Origin: Takakia lepidozioides
Lineage: Eukaryota > Streptophyta > Takakiopsida > Takakiales > Takakiaceae
Reading direction: 5' to 3'
DNA length: 64,000 nt
NCBI GenBank assembly: GCA_030704615.1
Contig: CM060732.1
Coordinates: 7,874,001-7,938,000, forward strand
Part shown: positions 20,708 to 32,109 of the stretch, one piece after another
How the letters are laid out: the number at the start of each line of letters is the position of its first letter
Position numbering within the stretch: position 1 is the first letter of the stretch
Position numbers and translations under genes: made by a program
The notes under the pieces: generated by a model
Told to the model about the DNA's origin: nothing
The model's database searches: none
The model's input: the letters and a program-made list of their open reading frames with translations, nothing else

Positions 20708-21250
20708 CACTACAGCAAATAGGGGTGGTTTTGCGACGCCAGCCGCGCCCCCGCGCGGCGCCAAGCATGCAACGCCAACCCCGCGGCGCCTTTTTGCGAC
20801 GTCGGGCCGTCGCAAACAAACCCCGCGGGTCGCCACCTGGCGCCAGGGCCAGGGGCGACGCCCGGCCGTCGCACAGGCGGATGAAGGGCAGAAGGCAGCC
20901 CTTCCGTGCGACGCCCACGCGTCGCCCCCCAGCGAAGGGCAGAAGGCAGCCCTTTCTGGCGACGGCCGGCCGTCGCCAACGGAAAAAGACAGCCCTTTCT
21001 TGTCTTTTCTTTCATCGCAGCCCTTATTTGCAACGCCAGGCTGTCGCATGGTGGCATGAATAGCAAAAGGCCTTGGCGATGGCCGGACGTCGCAAACAGG
21101 GGTTGCCCTATTCTTTCAAAACAAAAAAAACAAGTCGCAGTTTGCGACGGCTTGCCGTCGCCGTTTGCGACCCCTGGCCATAAATCCAAAAAAAATGCGT
21201 CGCAGTTTGCGACGCGTGGGGGTTGCAGGCAGCGACAGCAGGGCTTTCTA
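20708..21250 (+). repeat. CACTA element terminus with palindromic GCGACG array
   Basis: Starts with CACTACAGCAAATAGGGGTG at 20708, the CACTA signature. The next 540 bp carry about ten GCGACG motifs, often paired with CGTCGC about 10 bp later to form palindromes (for example near 20795, 20850, 20960 and 21145). Such subterminal arrays are transposase-binding regions in this superfamily. A transposase tail on the minus strand follows at 21570-21890. The matching far end (TAGTG) was not found. Confidence 0.7.
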
Positions 21251-21569
21251 GGTTTAGGTTTAGGGCCTTTGGGGGTTCTTAGTTTTTATTTTATTTTATT
21301 TTATTTATTATTTTAAATATGGTACTGGGGTAAGGTGTTTGTTTTTCTTTATGGTTTAGCTTGTTGCTATGGACCTTCTTGTAGATTTTGACATTCATTT
21401 TGATAATTCTCTTGATACCACATTTGTATGTGTTGCTTTCTTGAAAGACTACCAGCCACAACCATATTTGATCAATCATAGAAATAAGCTACAATATGCA
21501 TGTATATGTACAATCAATCGAAGGGATGGGTACAGTTTGGTGCGAGAATTGTTATGTAGCTTTGATTTC

Positions 21570-21890
21570 GTGTCTAATCAACTTGAACATCATCATCCGG
21601 AGCTTCTTCATCCTCATCAAGCTGCAAGTCTTCTTGGTCATCGTCATAAATGGCCCGGCCCTCAAAAGGCACCTCCGAATCATCCTCCATCTCGTTGTCA
21701 ATGGCCGTGTCTTCATCTCCTTCTCCAACATCCGTATCTCTCCATCCACCGTAATTGCCTTACCCCATGGAGATCCGAGACCATGATAGATACGTCTTCC
21801 TCTTGGCAGAGCATGCACAACCACCTTCCAAATCCCCCCTCTTGTTTTGTCATCAGAGAAGAAAACTTGCTCCATGTCCTCTCTCACTGT
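21570..21890 (-). pseudogene. CACTA transposase C-terminus, minus strand
   Basis: On the minus strand, MEQVFFSDDKTRGGIWKVVV followed by HALPRGRR resembles the block after DUF4216 in CACTA transposases. Then, in another minus frame, an acidic tail rich in Asp and Glu (AIYDDDQEDLQLDEDEEAP) reaches about 21575. It belongs to the element whose end is at 20708. It is exactly the part missing from the plus-strand copy that stops at 20235. Confidence 0.6.
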
Positions 21891-21949
21891 CGTGTTGCAT
21901 TACCTTGCTCAATTGTACAACCTGTGTTACATTGCCATCATTCTCTGAC

Positions 21950-24180
21950 CCCTGTACTAATTTCCATCTCTTGTTTACAAGCTCTGTGACAAATTCCATT
22001 CAATGCTACACATATGTTCCACATATGTACCCTATATTCACTGCCAGTACCACTCCACATTTGCCGCCTAGATGGCCCCTGGGTTCAAGGGAAGTCTTCC
22101 CTACCCCTCTGGCCCAACCGTATACATCACCACTTACCTCTACTATTCAAGTCCAATGCAACTTCTTGCTCAACTCTGCTACATACAACAAGCACTACCC
22201 AACGATCTTATCCAGGCGACCCCAGGTATTCAAGCTAGTCTCCGCTGCCCAGTTGCCCCAACAGTATACATTACCACTTTGTCCTACTGTTCAAGCACAT
22301 TATCCCTGGCAACGTGCCAGGCCTCAGTTAATTCCCTGGTTGCCCCAATCTAATTGCTCAGGTATGCGTCCCCTCACCCCCTATCAACCAGTGCATAGCC
22401 TCTCCACAGGTAAATGTTATGATCTACCTTTCCTCTCTCTCTAAGAAGTTCTTGTATCTGCTTCATGAATTCTCCTCCATGCACTGCCCCCCTGTTTTCA
22501 TTCTTCAGTTGCTGTCTGTCAGGCCCAATAACCACCAAATCACCCACAAAAAAGAGCTCTATAAGCCTACTCGTCCAGACTCTTCCCTGCCCTGTTTTAG
22601 TGACCTCCCCCACAGGTCTACTCCCTGCCCCTACCCTCTGCGCGGCTGCCACCCCCCTACTAATTCTTACTTTTCTTGACTCTCCCCTTCTCTACATCTA
22701 TCTTATAAGGCCCCAACCCACGCTAGAATTTACAAATGGATCTTACTCTCCACTGGCTTGCGTTCTAACTCTCACCTCTTTCTTGCAGGCTTCTCATCAA
22801 ACATTCACCACCCAGCACACTCATCCCCCCCCCCGGGGCTCTCAGATCCAATGGCTAGACTCTATATCTCAATCAATTCTGTGCATATGCTCCGCATATG
22901 CTTATGTTGTCCAAACGCAAAGGCTCTCTTTACCCCTATCAATTGCACACATATGCCCTGCATATGTACCCACAACACACAGAATTCCCCACCACATTTT
23001 CACATCCCAGGACTCAGGTATTGCCCTCTCATTATAAAGGGCCCTTTACCCCAACTATACATCATCTATCCAACACACATACCCTATACACCACAATTCA
23101 TCAGGTACCACACATAAGCAATATATCCCACTTACCATTTGCGATGGCTATCTCAGCCCTGCCCCCCAACCCACATATCACACTACCCTACTCGCTTAAA
23201 CTCGACCCCTATGCCACTCCAAACCTTGTACACGGTGCCCTCATGCCCGCCCAAAGATCCGCTGACCACAAACTTACCTGGCACCCCATGCCCAGGAACT
23301 TGTCAGCCATACTTGGCACTCCACCACATGCAGCACCCAGCATACCATTACCCCCCCCCCCCCCCCGGTGTACTGCACGGGGAACGCAACTGCCACTAAT
23401 TACCCCCGAAACCCCACCGTTCATCAAGCACGGGCATCAATGCCACAACCAACATCACTGGCTCATGTTTAATTCTACCCCATTCACAACCCCCTACCCT
23501 TGCATGCATCTGATAAAACTGCCAACCCACACCTGATGATACACCCTTCCGCAGGCTGTACGATTTTAACCTCTTAATGCCCAACTCTTTAAGTTGGATT
23601 AATGCTGCTGCCCCACCCCCCCAAGTAATCACCACCTCTTTCTATTTTACTCAGTGCCGACTCCCCCCCCACCATATCCAATTTCATACAAAGTACATAG
23701 AACAGCGCTGCCCACTGATAGAAGCTTATCACCACCTCGCACTGCGCTTACACATCTTAATACCCCCCCTTACTCAAGCATCTCACAGCCGCCGCTTAGG
23801 CACAAATGGGTAACGGCTCCAATTAATACACCAGGAAGCTCTCGCTGCAAGGAACTCGAACGACGCTGCCAAACTATCCCCGCATATAGTTTGCAGCCAG
23901 CCTCCGCGGCAAACACTTCCTCCCCTCCACCACCTTGGCAATTTTGTTTCAGCTTTCATCCTCCACTCTTTGCGCCCTGCCCATTCCCCCTTCTCTCACA
24001 ACTACCAGCTGAAGGCTCTCACCCACGCATATCTATCTCCAAACTTGGTAGTATCCAGAAGCAGGTAGTATCCAAAAACACCATCATTCTTTCTCTAACA
24101 TAGTCACCCGCAGCAAAAGAACCAGCTCACACCTGCTCTCGGCATACTGCTCTACGTCAAGGGCCAGTCCAACGGACAAG
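21950..24180 (+). other. Long G-poor tract with short CATATG palindromes
   Basis: About 2.2 kb in which the plus strand is rich in C, A and T but strikingly poor in G. Pairs of CATATG spaced a few bases apart occur near 22005-22025, 22880-22900 and 22950-22972. A C17 run lies at 23350-23366. Proline-rich frames are explained by composition. It may be the 5' leader of an unknown element whose coding part starts at 24190. Confidence 0.45.
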
Positions 24181-24189
24181 GATTACGAC

Positions 24190-24860
24190 ATGGACATCCG
24201 CCAGGAAGAGGGAATGGACGCCAGCGACATGCACCCCTCCGACGAATTATTCTTTGCAGCTGAGAATGCATACCGGGCCCGCTCCACACAAAGCCCTGCG
24301 AAGGCCAACAACGAACAGACACCAGGAGGCCTTGCATCTACACCCCAACTGATATCACCGACACCCGAGCAGAGACGTGCGCCACCCCACACATCACTCA
24401 CCTCGCTAGCGGAGCTCCTGGCTATCAAACCCCGCTCCAAGCGAACCGCGAGCGAATCCAACAACGAAGCAGGTAGCAGTCATTCCGATCCAAAAAAATC
24501 GAAGGGCCCAGTGACACCAAGTCCCACACCCCACAACGTCTCCCTATTTTTTTCCAACATGCAGCAATTTTGGATGGGTTATCCCACGCTCAAGCAACAT
24601 GCGATGGACTCTGCACTACCCTTTGCTACAGAGGAGCGCTCCTAATTTGAACTTCAACACATTGGCCTCTGCAACTCGGAAATTCATGAAATGCGCCATT
24701 GCCTCAAGGCCTACCCGCACGTTCCCCAGCTTCACTTCCCATCAGTGAGACCGGATGGCCAGGAAGGTCAGCTCCTTCCACTTACCCAGCTACCAAAAGG
24801 CACTCAAATTGACCCAGTCTCTGGCCTCTCAGCTTTTGTGAGGTTGGATCGATGCGCAAG
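24190..24860 (+). pseudogene. Unknown reading frame, probably from a transposon
   Basis: Frame from ATG 24190, with one TAA at 24643-24645, continuing in the same frame to about 24860. I do not recognise the protein. It is hydrophilic and Ser/Pro/Thr-rich, with a basic segment PRSKRTASESNNEAGSSHSD then PKKSK that could be a nuclear localisation signal. After the stop it continues with FELQHIGLCNSEIHEMRHCL and a QL-rich stretch. A LINE ORF1-type protein is one possibility. The surrounding sequence is repeat-like. Confidence 0.35.
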
Positions 24861-25191
24861 GGATCGACGGTTCGGGGGAGCAGCATGTGGCGCGCGATTA
24901 GGGTTGGGGGATCACTACCGGTCCGAAGGGGGATCAAGCCAGGTCGGGGGAGCGGCGACGTCTCGGGGGAGCGCGCCGTGGATGGGACGAGGGGATCGAC
25001 GACGGGGGGAGCGCCATGTGGCGATGGACGCATCATCGGGCCTTCATTCGGCCGTCATCCATCCCCTACGTGGGAGGATGGCAAGGGGGGTGAGGGCCGG
25101 ATGACCCACATCATCCACTTAATTGAGGTTGGATGGATGGGGAGGGGATCGATGGTTCGGGGGAGCGCCACGTGGTTGGAGATCGGGTGGT

Positions 25192-25229
<38 letters not shown>

Positions 25230-25230
25230 G
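24845..25230 (+). repeat. GATCGA-rich repeats ending in a 37-G run
   Basis: A block like GGGATCGAYGGTTCGGGGGA followed by GCGCCAYGTGG occurs near 24860, 24990 and 25148. Positions 25192-25228 are 37 consecutive G. Open frames here are low-complexity. Confidence 0.7.
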
Positions 25231-25329
25231 GGGATGATTTGACATGGGGCGTCCAGCTCGCTGACGAGGCTGCCGGAGCGGGGGTTCCCCGGCTGTACCT
25301 TGCGGGCCGTACCTGTCAGCTCACACGTT

Positions 25330-26250
25330 TGCAATAAAATCAAGCCACATCCATATTGGGACCGCCTTTCATGAGCTGGGCCAGTCAAGCGGTGGTGGAG
25401 CCTTGGAAAATCCTCAACTCCTCCTTTCTAACTTCACTAATTTACACTTGGAAGCTCCAAAGCGCCAAAAGGAGGGCCCTACTGCCTCATCATGTTCTCT
25501 ACTTACATGAGCTGCCTCATAAATAATTCATTCATACATCCCCTACCTTCCCGACCCCATAGGCGACTCCATTGCTTTCCCAATTTTTTACCTTCAGAAT
25601 TTTATTCATTTAAAGATGGTTCAAGTTCCAATTTACATTAGGGGCAGCGAACTCACCAAAGTAAGGTTGAGGCGGAAGAAGCCCTAGACATAACCCTTGC
25701 CAGAATTTGGGACCCTTATATTATTGAACCCAGCTATATAAAAAGGGGGTGGCTAGCACCTTGGTATAGGGTGTGGTCATAAGACTGTAAAGACACCATA
25801 AATTACTTTTTCTTTTCTTGCAAGAGTCCACAATTGTTGCTAGTCTCTGCTGGCATAAAATGATATTTTTCACTCGGTCATATAGGAATGACATTTTTTG
25901 AGGACTTTTTATGGGAGCAGCTCTCTGATTTGTTGTTAGAATTAGAACAAGCAGCAGCTGCTCAGGGGGGCAACCTATATGTGCATGGGAAGCTGTTTCA
26001 GGTGATTTCTGTTTTGAATGTTGTAGCACGAATGACCAGTTTTTGGATGATTGTCATGTAGATTAAATTCGATCAGTACTATGTAGTCCTCAAATGTCAT
26101 GACCTAGCGGAGAGGACATCTTCGCAGACGCATCCAAATGCTACAATGGCATGGCAGTCAGCGACTGTTGAAAACGTTTGTATAGCAACAATACTCTCAG
26201 TTTTCCTCAGATATTTTCTTGCTTTTTCGAAAGAAAAAGATTTGACTTTG
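25330..26250. other. No gene recognised
   Basis: About 0.9 kb of ordinary base composition to the left of the copia LTR. Frames are short. I see no motif, repeat or RNA gene. Confidence 0.5.
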
Positions 26251-26492
26251 TGAGAAATCTGCATATCTTAGTCTATTTTTTAATGAATAAACACAATACA
26301 ATCGGGGGTCTTATACCTTGAAAGCCTTATCTACTCTACCTACCTTATCTAATGAGGCCTTAACTAATGAGGATAAGATAACATGGCCTAACTACAGCTT
26401 TACAAGGTAGAGAAATGCGGAGAGCCTTATGCTAGTTGTCAGACGCTTGCATGAAGCCATGAATAGAGGAGATAGGTTTGATTATGCTAACA
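26251..26492 (-). repeat. Copia 3' LTR
   Basis: In element orientation it starts TGTTAGCATAATCAAACC and ends TTTCTCA, so it has TG...CA ends. It matches 29192-29451 closely. The right LTR is longer mainly because of a short internal duplication of the CTACTCTACCTACCTTA type. Confidence 0.9.
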
Positions 26493-26606
26493 CCTCCTCT
26501 CAAACCTAATTCTCTTGTTCTAAACGAAATTTTTCCTACAACCTGAGAAGAGAGCGATGGTGCACACGACAGTGCCTAGAGTTTGAGAGTTCATTGAAAG
26601 CACACT

Positions 26607-28008
26607 TCAATCTGAATTCTTCTTCAATGTGTGGAGTGGCAACACCCCAAGTCTGTCTCTCATCTCTTCAAACTTCCTTTTTCCCAATGGTTTGGTCATC
26701 ATGTCGGCCAACTGATCTTCTGTTGCAACATGCTTGAGATCAATGGTTCCTTGCTGGACTCGTTCCCTGATAAAATGATTGTGAACCTCGATGTGCTTTG
26801 TTCGAGCATGTTGTACTGGGTTTTTAGCAATCTTTACACTGCTCATGTTATCACAAAAGATTTTTGTCGGGTCTCTATTTGAAATCCCGAGCTCGAGAGA
26901 TAGTCTTCTCAGCCAAATGGATTCTTTTGGCCCCTCTACCAAGCTCTTGTATTCTGCCTCTGTAGAACTCAGAGCAACCGTTGGTTGTCTTTTGCTGCAC
27001 CATGTGATGGGTGAACCACCAAGACGAAATACATAGCCTGCAGTTGATCGCCGAGTTTCTTGATCGCCTGCCCAGTCACTATCAGTGTAGCCAGCGATTT
27101 TAGAGGAGCCTCCTCTACGGTAGAGAATCCCTAGGTCTGTTGTTCCTACCATTTGCTGGTACAGGGTTGTGTCAGCTGGCTCTCCTTCCATGTCGGCAAT
27201 TAACTTCACTTTCTGCAACATGGGTGTTTGACAAAAGTTGCACTTGGAAAGACCAAATGTCAAGCATCTTGAGGACATAGTCTCTTTGCGTCATGAACAC
27301 TCCCTCTAGGACATGTATGAACTCAATCCGAAGATAATTATTCATGTGACCTAAGTTAGTCATCTCAAAACGCGACTGCAGTTGATCTATTATCCATTTG
27401 ACCGTCAGTTTGTGATTCCCTGTTATGAGCAGGTCATCTACATAAAGGACCAGAATTGCTAGCTTCCCTCCTTCATTAATATATCACAAGTTGTAATCAG
27501 AATTGATACGTTGCAATCCTTGTGACTGGAGGTAAGTATCTATTTTCTAGTACCAGGCTCGGGGAGCCTGCTTCAGGCCATAGAGTGCCTTGTTCAATCT
27601 ACATACTTTGTTTTCATTTCCTTGAACTATGAAACCATCGGGTTGACTCATAAATACCTCCTCTTGAAGATCTGACCTCGAATTGTTTGGAAAATGCTTC
27701 CCAACATTCGTCTTGGCGTTTAGAATGAACGGAATGATCTGATCCTTCACTGACAACTTGATGATGGATAAGGCCTTGCGATTCTGCCTCTTAAGTAGGA
27801 CGTTGTCCACTGAGATAACATTTGCTGTAGGAGCACTTTCAGTGGAGGAGGTGTTATCCACTGAGGCGATGTTGGAGGTGGTACTTGCAGCGGGTATTGC
27901 AAATGCATGAGCGGTGAGCGCATGAGCATGAGCGGACTTTTCCGAACCTCCCCCGAATCTACACCGAACCACCCTGAAAACAAAAAACGGACTTCCCAGA
28001 AGTCTCAT
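26607..28008 (-). pseudogene. Copia pol remnant: reverse transcriptase and RNase H
   Basis: Minus-strand blocks in order: a linker, [36 protein letters not shown] (27547-27660), a stretch with LVLYVDDLL in a broken frame near 27430, MTNLGHMNNYLRIEF (27310-27363), then a 223-codon frame with [54 protein letters not shown] and [10 protein letters not shown]. These are reverse transcriptase and RNase H of Ty1/copia. Stops and frame changes separate the parts. gag, protease and integrase are missing. The upstream end of the linker is cut by the hAT-type insert that starts at 27892. Confidence 0.88.
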
Positions 28009-28715
28009 GTGTGGATGTCGATGTACATAAATTGCATTATTTTAAACTTGGTAAGAAGCAACGGAAATAGGGGATAGAATGTCTATATCCGTGCCCCAAT
28101 CTTAGGTGTTATAGTCGCCACAGACTAGAATACAACATACAAAATAGGGGGGAAGAACATCTTCGAATGGGTTCCATTGCAATGTGACGAATGCAAGTTG
28201 GTTGTTATTGTTGCCACCGACTATGTGATCCCATCTAAGAGAACAACCTTTACAAAATTATCAACTAGGTAGATGAGCGAAGGTTGTGTATAGTCGGCAC
28301 CGACTATAGTTTTTTAATATTTTAATATTTTAATATTTTTTAATATTTTAATATTTTCCCGGCACTGACAATAGTCGGCATTGACTATAGTCGGCTGGCT
28401 TTGCCGGACCATGGTAATAGAAAACGGGCCTATTTCCGCGGTAGCTGCTTTCCATCCGTCCGAGCATTATTATGTTATAATCGGCACCGACTACTCAGGT
28501 TCGGTAACTGCCGAACCTACATTTTCTGATCCGAACCTAAGGTCGAAGCCAATGACGATGGAGAACTTGGCACTTTTTTACCGGAAAAGCAGTCCAAAAC
28601 TACCTCCACAAGGGATAAATTTGGCAAAAAATCCATAAAATATGTTCTGCTCATGCTTATTTATGCTCATGCCTCATGCTTAATCCCGCTCACCGCTCAT
28701 GCAACATCCGCACCC
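27892..28715. mobile_element. hAT-type MITE inside the copia element
   Basis: Terminal inverted repeats share GGGT and then TTGCATGAGCGGTGAGCG-like sequence at both ends. The 8-bp duplication CTTGCAGC lies at 27884-27891 and 28716-28723. Eight-bp target duplications are typical of hAT elements. The 824-bp interior has no coding frame but contains repeats of TAGTCGGCACCGACTA type at about 28291, 28372 and 28480, and an AT-rich TTTTAATATT run. Related to the insert at 56325-56851. Confidence 0.8.
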
Positions 28716-29179
28716 CTTGCAGCAGCAGCACGCACCATTGAGCTCGACGTCCTAGTGGGGGCTATCTCAGGCTCAACAAGTTCCCATAAATCCTAGCGCT
28801 CCAAAATACTCTGGATTCTAAATTTCCAGGTGACATAATTTGAGGCTCCTTCTAGTTTGTGAAGCTCAGAAAACGACGATTACCCGACATGATGAACTAC
28901 ATAATATGGGAGATTCTATCTACTAGGAATGCAAATCAGGGAAAAAACAAATAGACGAAGAATTATAAGCAGAGAAGAATAATACATGTGTTGCGCAGAA
29001 CAAGTGAAAGATAATATCTACGTTCTCGTATTGCAGACCCAAGCGTGATCCTAGACGTCGTACAGGTGTAGCTTCACCCTAGACCCTCCTTACAGGCTGA
29101 ACTGTATCAACCCTGGGAGTTCATGCAGAATACTTCTCTACTCTGTGCAGAAACACTACTTGTCTAAGCTAAGTTCCTA

Positions 29180-29191
29180 GCTCTGATACCA
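29180..29191 (-). promoter_or_regulatory. Primer-binding site for initiator Met tRNA
   Basis: The minus strand reads TGGTATCAGAGC immediately after the 5' LTR. This is the plant tRNA-iMet 3'-end complement that starts minus-strand DNA synthesis. Confidence 0.9.
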
Positions 29192-29451
29192 TGAGAAATC
29201 TGCATATCTTAGTCTACTTTTTAATGAATAAACACAATACAATCAGGGGTCTTATACCCTGAAAGCCTTATCTACTCTACCTACCTTATCTAATGAGGCC
29301 TTAACTACTCTACCTACCTTAACTAATGAGGATCAGATAACATGGCCTAACTACAGCTTTACAAGGTAGAGAAATGCGGAGAGCCTTATGCTAGTTGTCA
29401 GACGCTTGCATGAAGCCATGAATAGAGGAGATAGGTTTGATTATGCTAACA
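29192..29451 (-). repeat. Copia 5' LTR
   Basis: Same TG...CA ends as the left LTR. It directly adjoins the primer-binding site at 29180-29191. The few differences between the LTRs suggest an insertion of moderate age. Confidence 0.9.
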
Positions 29452-31050
29452 CTTTAGACCATGCTTACAATTTCTTAGACCCATCTGGCTCAGGTGGAAG
29501 AAGTGCCAGATCATTTCTGTTGGTGGCTGCAAGCCCACCTGACTTTCACTCAGACTGATTTCCTGTGGAAAGTCACCGCACGATACCGAACAATCTATTT
29601 CCACAGGCTCTGCTGTACAGAGACAAAGAAATTTGTACAAAAACGATTCATCTCTCCACTTCAGTATCATCCTGGGGAGATCCTGGACAGGTTTTGTGCA
29701 TAATCTCTCTCTTTGATCAATGTTCCATTTGTACCATGTTTGCTAGAAATGATGAAAACTAGAACACTATTAGTGCTGGTCAGGTACAGTGGTCTCATTT
29801 GGTGAGCCATGCTGCCATCAAGAGTTTCGAGGCTCAAGCTACCTTGGAACAAGAGTTCATTGTCTGTTGGGCCTCCCACTATCTCTTTTGCAATTGGGAC
29901 TTGGGGATTGCTACTAGGTTAAAGTGGCATGTCATGCCTCCTGCTTGTTTTCTTCCTCCTCGGAGGGTTATTGGTTCTATTAGTAAATCTCTTCCTGCCC
30001 CTGCGGCGCCAAAAAAAGAAAACTTGACGGAGCGTATAAACAACGTCTTGTCGTGCAACAAAATGACCTCAAATCCCTACGATGCAAGAAACAAAGACTA
30101 ATTGCTTGCAAAGAACAAATTGACAAATTTGCGTCGCGAAAGAGTTGCTCTATTTGGAATTTTGGCAGAGCGGTAGAGCTCTCGAGAGCGCCGCCCCTGT
30201 GAACACTGGTACCGTTCTATGAAATCCTCGTGCAAATATTGGACCTCCTAGACAGTTCTCAGATCAGAGAAACAGTGCACGCTTTGCACATGTATGTACA
30301 GTCAAATCCCATGTCAGAATCCACAATTCTGAAGCAACTTGTCCATTACTCATGCCCTGCTAGGCTCCATTGCTTGCAAGAACTGAATGTATCCTGTACA
30401 ACGACTTCTTCTGCTATCAAAACATATTCAAGGCCTTTCGGCCTCCAGGCTCGCTCTTTCAGATTGAAATTACATCCAGGGGCGAACTTATTTACACATT
30501 GGAGGATAATAGAACAAAAGCAGCTTCGTCCGAGCCACCTTATTACAATGCTTCACAACTAATTTCTTGCAAAGCCGCTCGAGAGAGAAATTGGAAGGTC
30601 GAGTGTGAAACCCTACTTGCAGTTTCACTGCCCTTCTCTAGAGACTTTCATACTTTGCTGGTTTGTTCCGCACGACTGAAAGGATCGTCTGGACCCCTTG
30701 GTCAGGGCCTCTTACCTCGACTAAACCTGCAGCCGACACTGTGAAGGCCCATATCCCAAGTGCTAACTTTTGGACTAACCTGAAGTGACCATTCCTGCTG
30801 ATGGTTATGTAAGGTTTTCAACACTGTAAGTATTATATTGCTCGATTACGTTGAGCTCGAGCCTCAATTCCTAAACTTCAAGACTTGATTACACCTGTTG
30901 TCACGTCAACAATTTGTGTACATATGATGGTAGCTGGTGCTCCTGAAGGAACTATAGTGGAAAGGGAGGGGGGCTTGGCTGGCAGAATGACTGTCCCACT
31001 TCTGGTCATTCTGCGCCCATTCTACCTGTTGACCGCCACACTCGCTTTCG
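29452..31050. other. Intergenic, no gene recognised
   Basis: About 1.6 kb between the copia element and the MADS gene stop. Frames up to 124 codons exist but show no family resemblance. The last part is the 3' flank of the MADS gene. No poly(A) signal could be assigned with confidence. Confidence 0.5.
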
Positions 31051-31051
31051 C

Positions 31052-32071
31052 TTATGCAAGGAGTTTGCAGAAGGGAAATTTTAAGAAATTGGAGTGCGCT
31101 GAGGGTATCTCTATATTGACCCTTCCATTGGAGACATGACTCGTGTCCGCAAAGTTCTTTGAGGATGAAGAATGAACTTCTTGCTCATGCTGCTGCAGTT
31201 GGCTTGTGGACGACCATTCTGATCCACCTTGCAATTCTAAGGGCTGCTGCTCCTCCTGGCACACTACTGACGACGGGAAACTCCCAGCAGTGGTTCCAGG
31301 AATTTGGCAAGCATCGTCTTCACCCAAGTTCTCATGCCCAGCACTGGAGCAAGAGGGTGGAGATTCTCGGCGATATCGTAACTGGGCGTTCGAGGTTGGT
31401 AAGCGGCAGTCTTTCTTGAGAAAAAGGGAGTGGTAGGCTCCGTCTGTTTCCATGATTTCGTCCTCCTGATCAGATTGCGACCTCTCTGTGATTGTGCCAG
31501 TCTCCCTCAAACCTGGACCTGCCTTCGTCCTTGCCATCTGCTGGTTGTGCCGGTTAATCCCCTCCATATGCGTACAGGACTTCGTAACTTCTTGTTGCAA
31601 CAGACAAGCCCTGGTGACGAGCAAGTCATACAAGGCGTCCAAGTGCTGTAGCATGTGCTGAAGCTCGTGCACACCCAAGCCTGTCATATCTTGTTGCCAC
31701 CAGAACGGGCGCATCATAAGGCGATGGTGGACTTCCTTCTCAGCAGCCAGCAGCTGGAGTACCTCCTTCTGTTGCTGCTCCAGGGCCTGCACCTGCTGCA
31801 GCTTTTGATGGGCTATGTCGCTGCTCGACACTGTGCTGCTGCAAGCCGGAGTGTCACGCATCAGCGTCTTGTCAACCACATAGTCAATGCAAGGATGACC
31901 GAATGAGAACGCCTTACCCGCCTGCGAGAACACAATTATGCCCACCTCCGACCCACACAAGATTGAGAGCTCACTGGCCTTCTTGATCAAACCCACTCGC
32001 CTTTTGGAAAAACAAACCTGCCTTGCACTTGGATTCTCTATCTTCTTGATCTCGATCTTTGCACGCCCCAT
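31052..32071 (-). CDS. Type I MADS-box transcription factor (M-alpha-like)
   Basis: A DNA-binding regulator expected in the nucleus. One exon of 339 codons. Residues 1-60 form the MADS domain: [49 protein letters not shown]. The single exon, absence of a clear plant K domain and the text [18 protein letters not shown] just after the box are typical of M-alpha proteins (AGL61/62-like). Residues about 85-120 are Gln/Glu/Leu-rich and could form a coiled coil for dimerisation, with another helical stretch near 130-165. The C-terminal half is Ser/Gln/Glu-rich and probably disordered. A TATATA lies 36-41 bp upstream of the ATG (32107-32112, minus), but it may be chance. No breaks, so it looks functional. 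The exact target is unknown. Confidence 0.92.
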   Translation of the reverse strand: MGRAKIEIKKIENPSARQVCFSKRRVGLIKKASELSILCGSEVGIIVFSQAGKAFSFGHPCIDYVVDKTLMRDTPACSSTVSSSDIAHQKLQQVQALEQQQKEVLQLLAAEKEVHHRLMMRPFWWQQDMTGLGVHELQHMLQHLDALYDLLVTRACLLQQEVTKSCTHMEGINRHNQQMARTKAGPGLRETGTITERSQSDQEDEIMETDGAYHSLFLKKDCRLPTSNAQLRYRRESPPSCSSAGHENLGEDDACQIPGTTAGSFPSSVVCQEEQQPLELQGGSEWSSTSQLQQHEQEVHSSSSKNFADTSHVSNGRVNIEIPSAHSNFLKFPFCKLLA

Positions 32072-32109
32072 GGTTGAGGCTCACCTGCAATCCTCCCCAC
32101 CCGCTGTAT

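Larger units (their letters stand above)
26251..29451 (-). mobile_element. Ty1/copia retrotransposon, internally deleted
   Basis: Two direct LTRs (26251-26492 and 29192-29451), a tRNA-iMet primer site next to the right one and a purine tract (GAGAGGAGG, minus strand) next to the left one fix the ends and the minus orientation. The flanking 5-mers are CTTTG and CTTTA, a probable target duplication with one change. Length is 3.2 kb including an 824-bp hAT-type insert, against about 5 kb usual for copia. Only the late pol region remains. Confidence 0.92.

Noticed and set aside
20210-21049. Minus-strand frame of 279 codons
   Set aside because: It crosses the CACTA terminus at 20708 and its palindromic repeats; the length follows from skewed composition and not from a protein family.
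23209-23427. Glycine-rich minus frame
   Set aside because: It is produced by the C-run and C-rich composition of the plus strand.
30158-30190. TGGCAGAGCGGTAGAGC resembling a tRNA A box
   Set aside because: No B box at the right distance and no cloverleaf.
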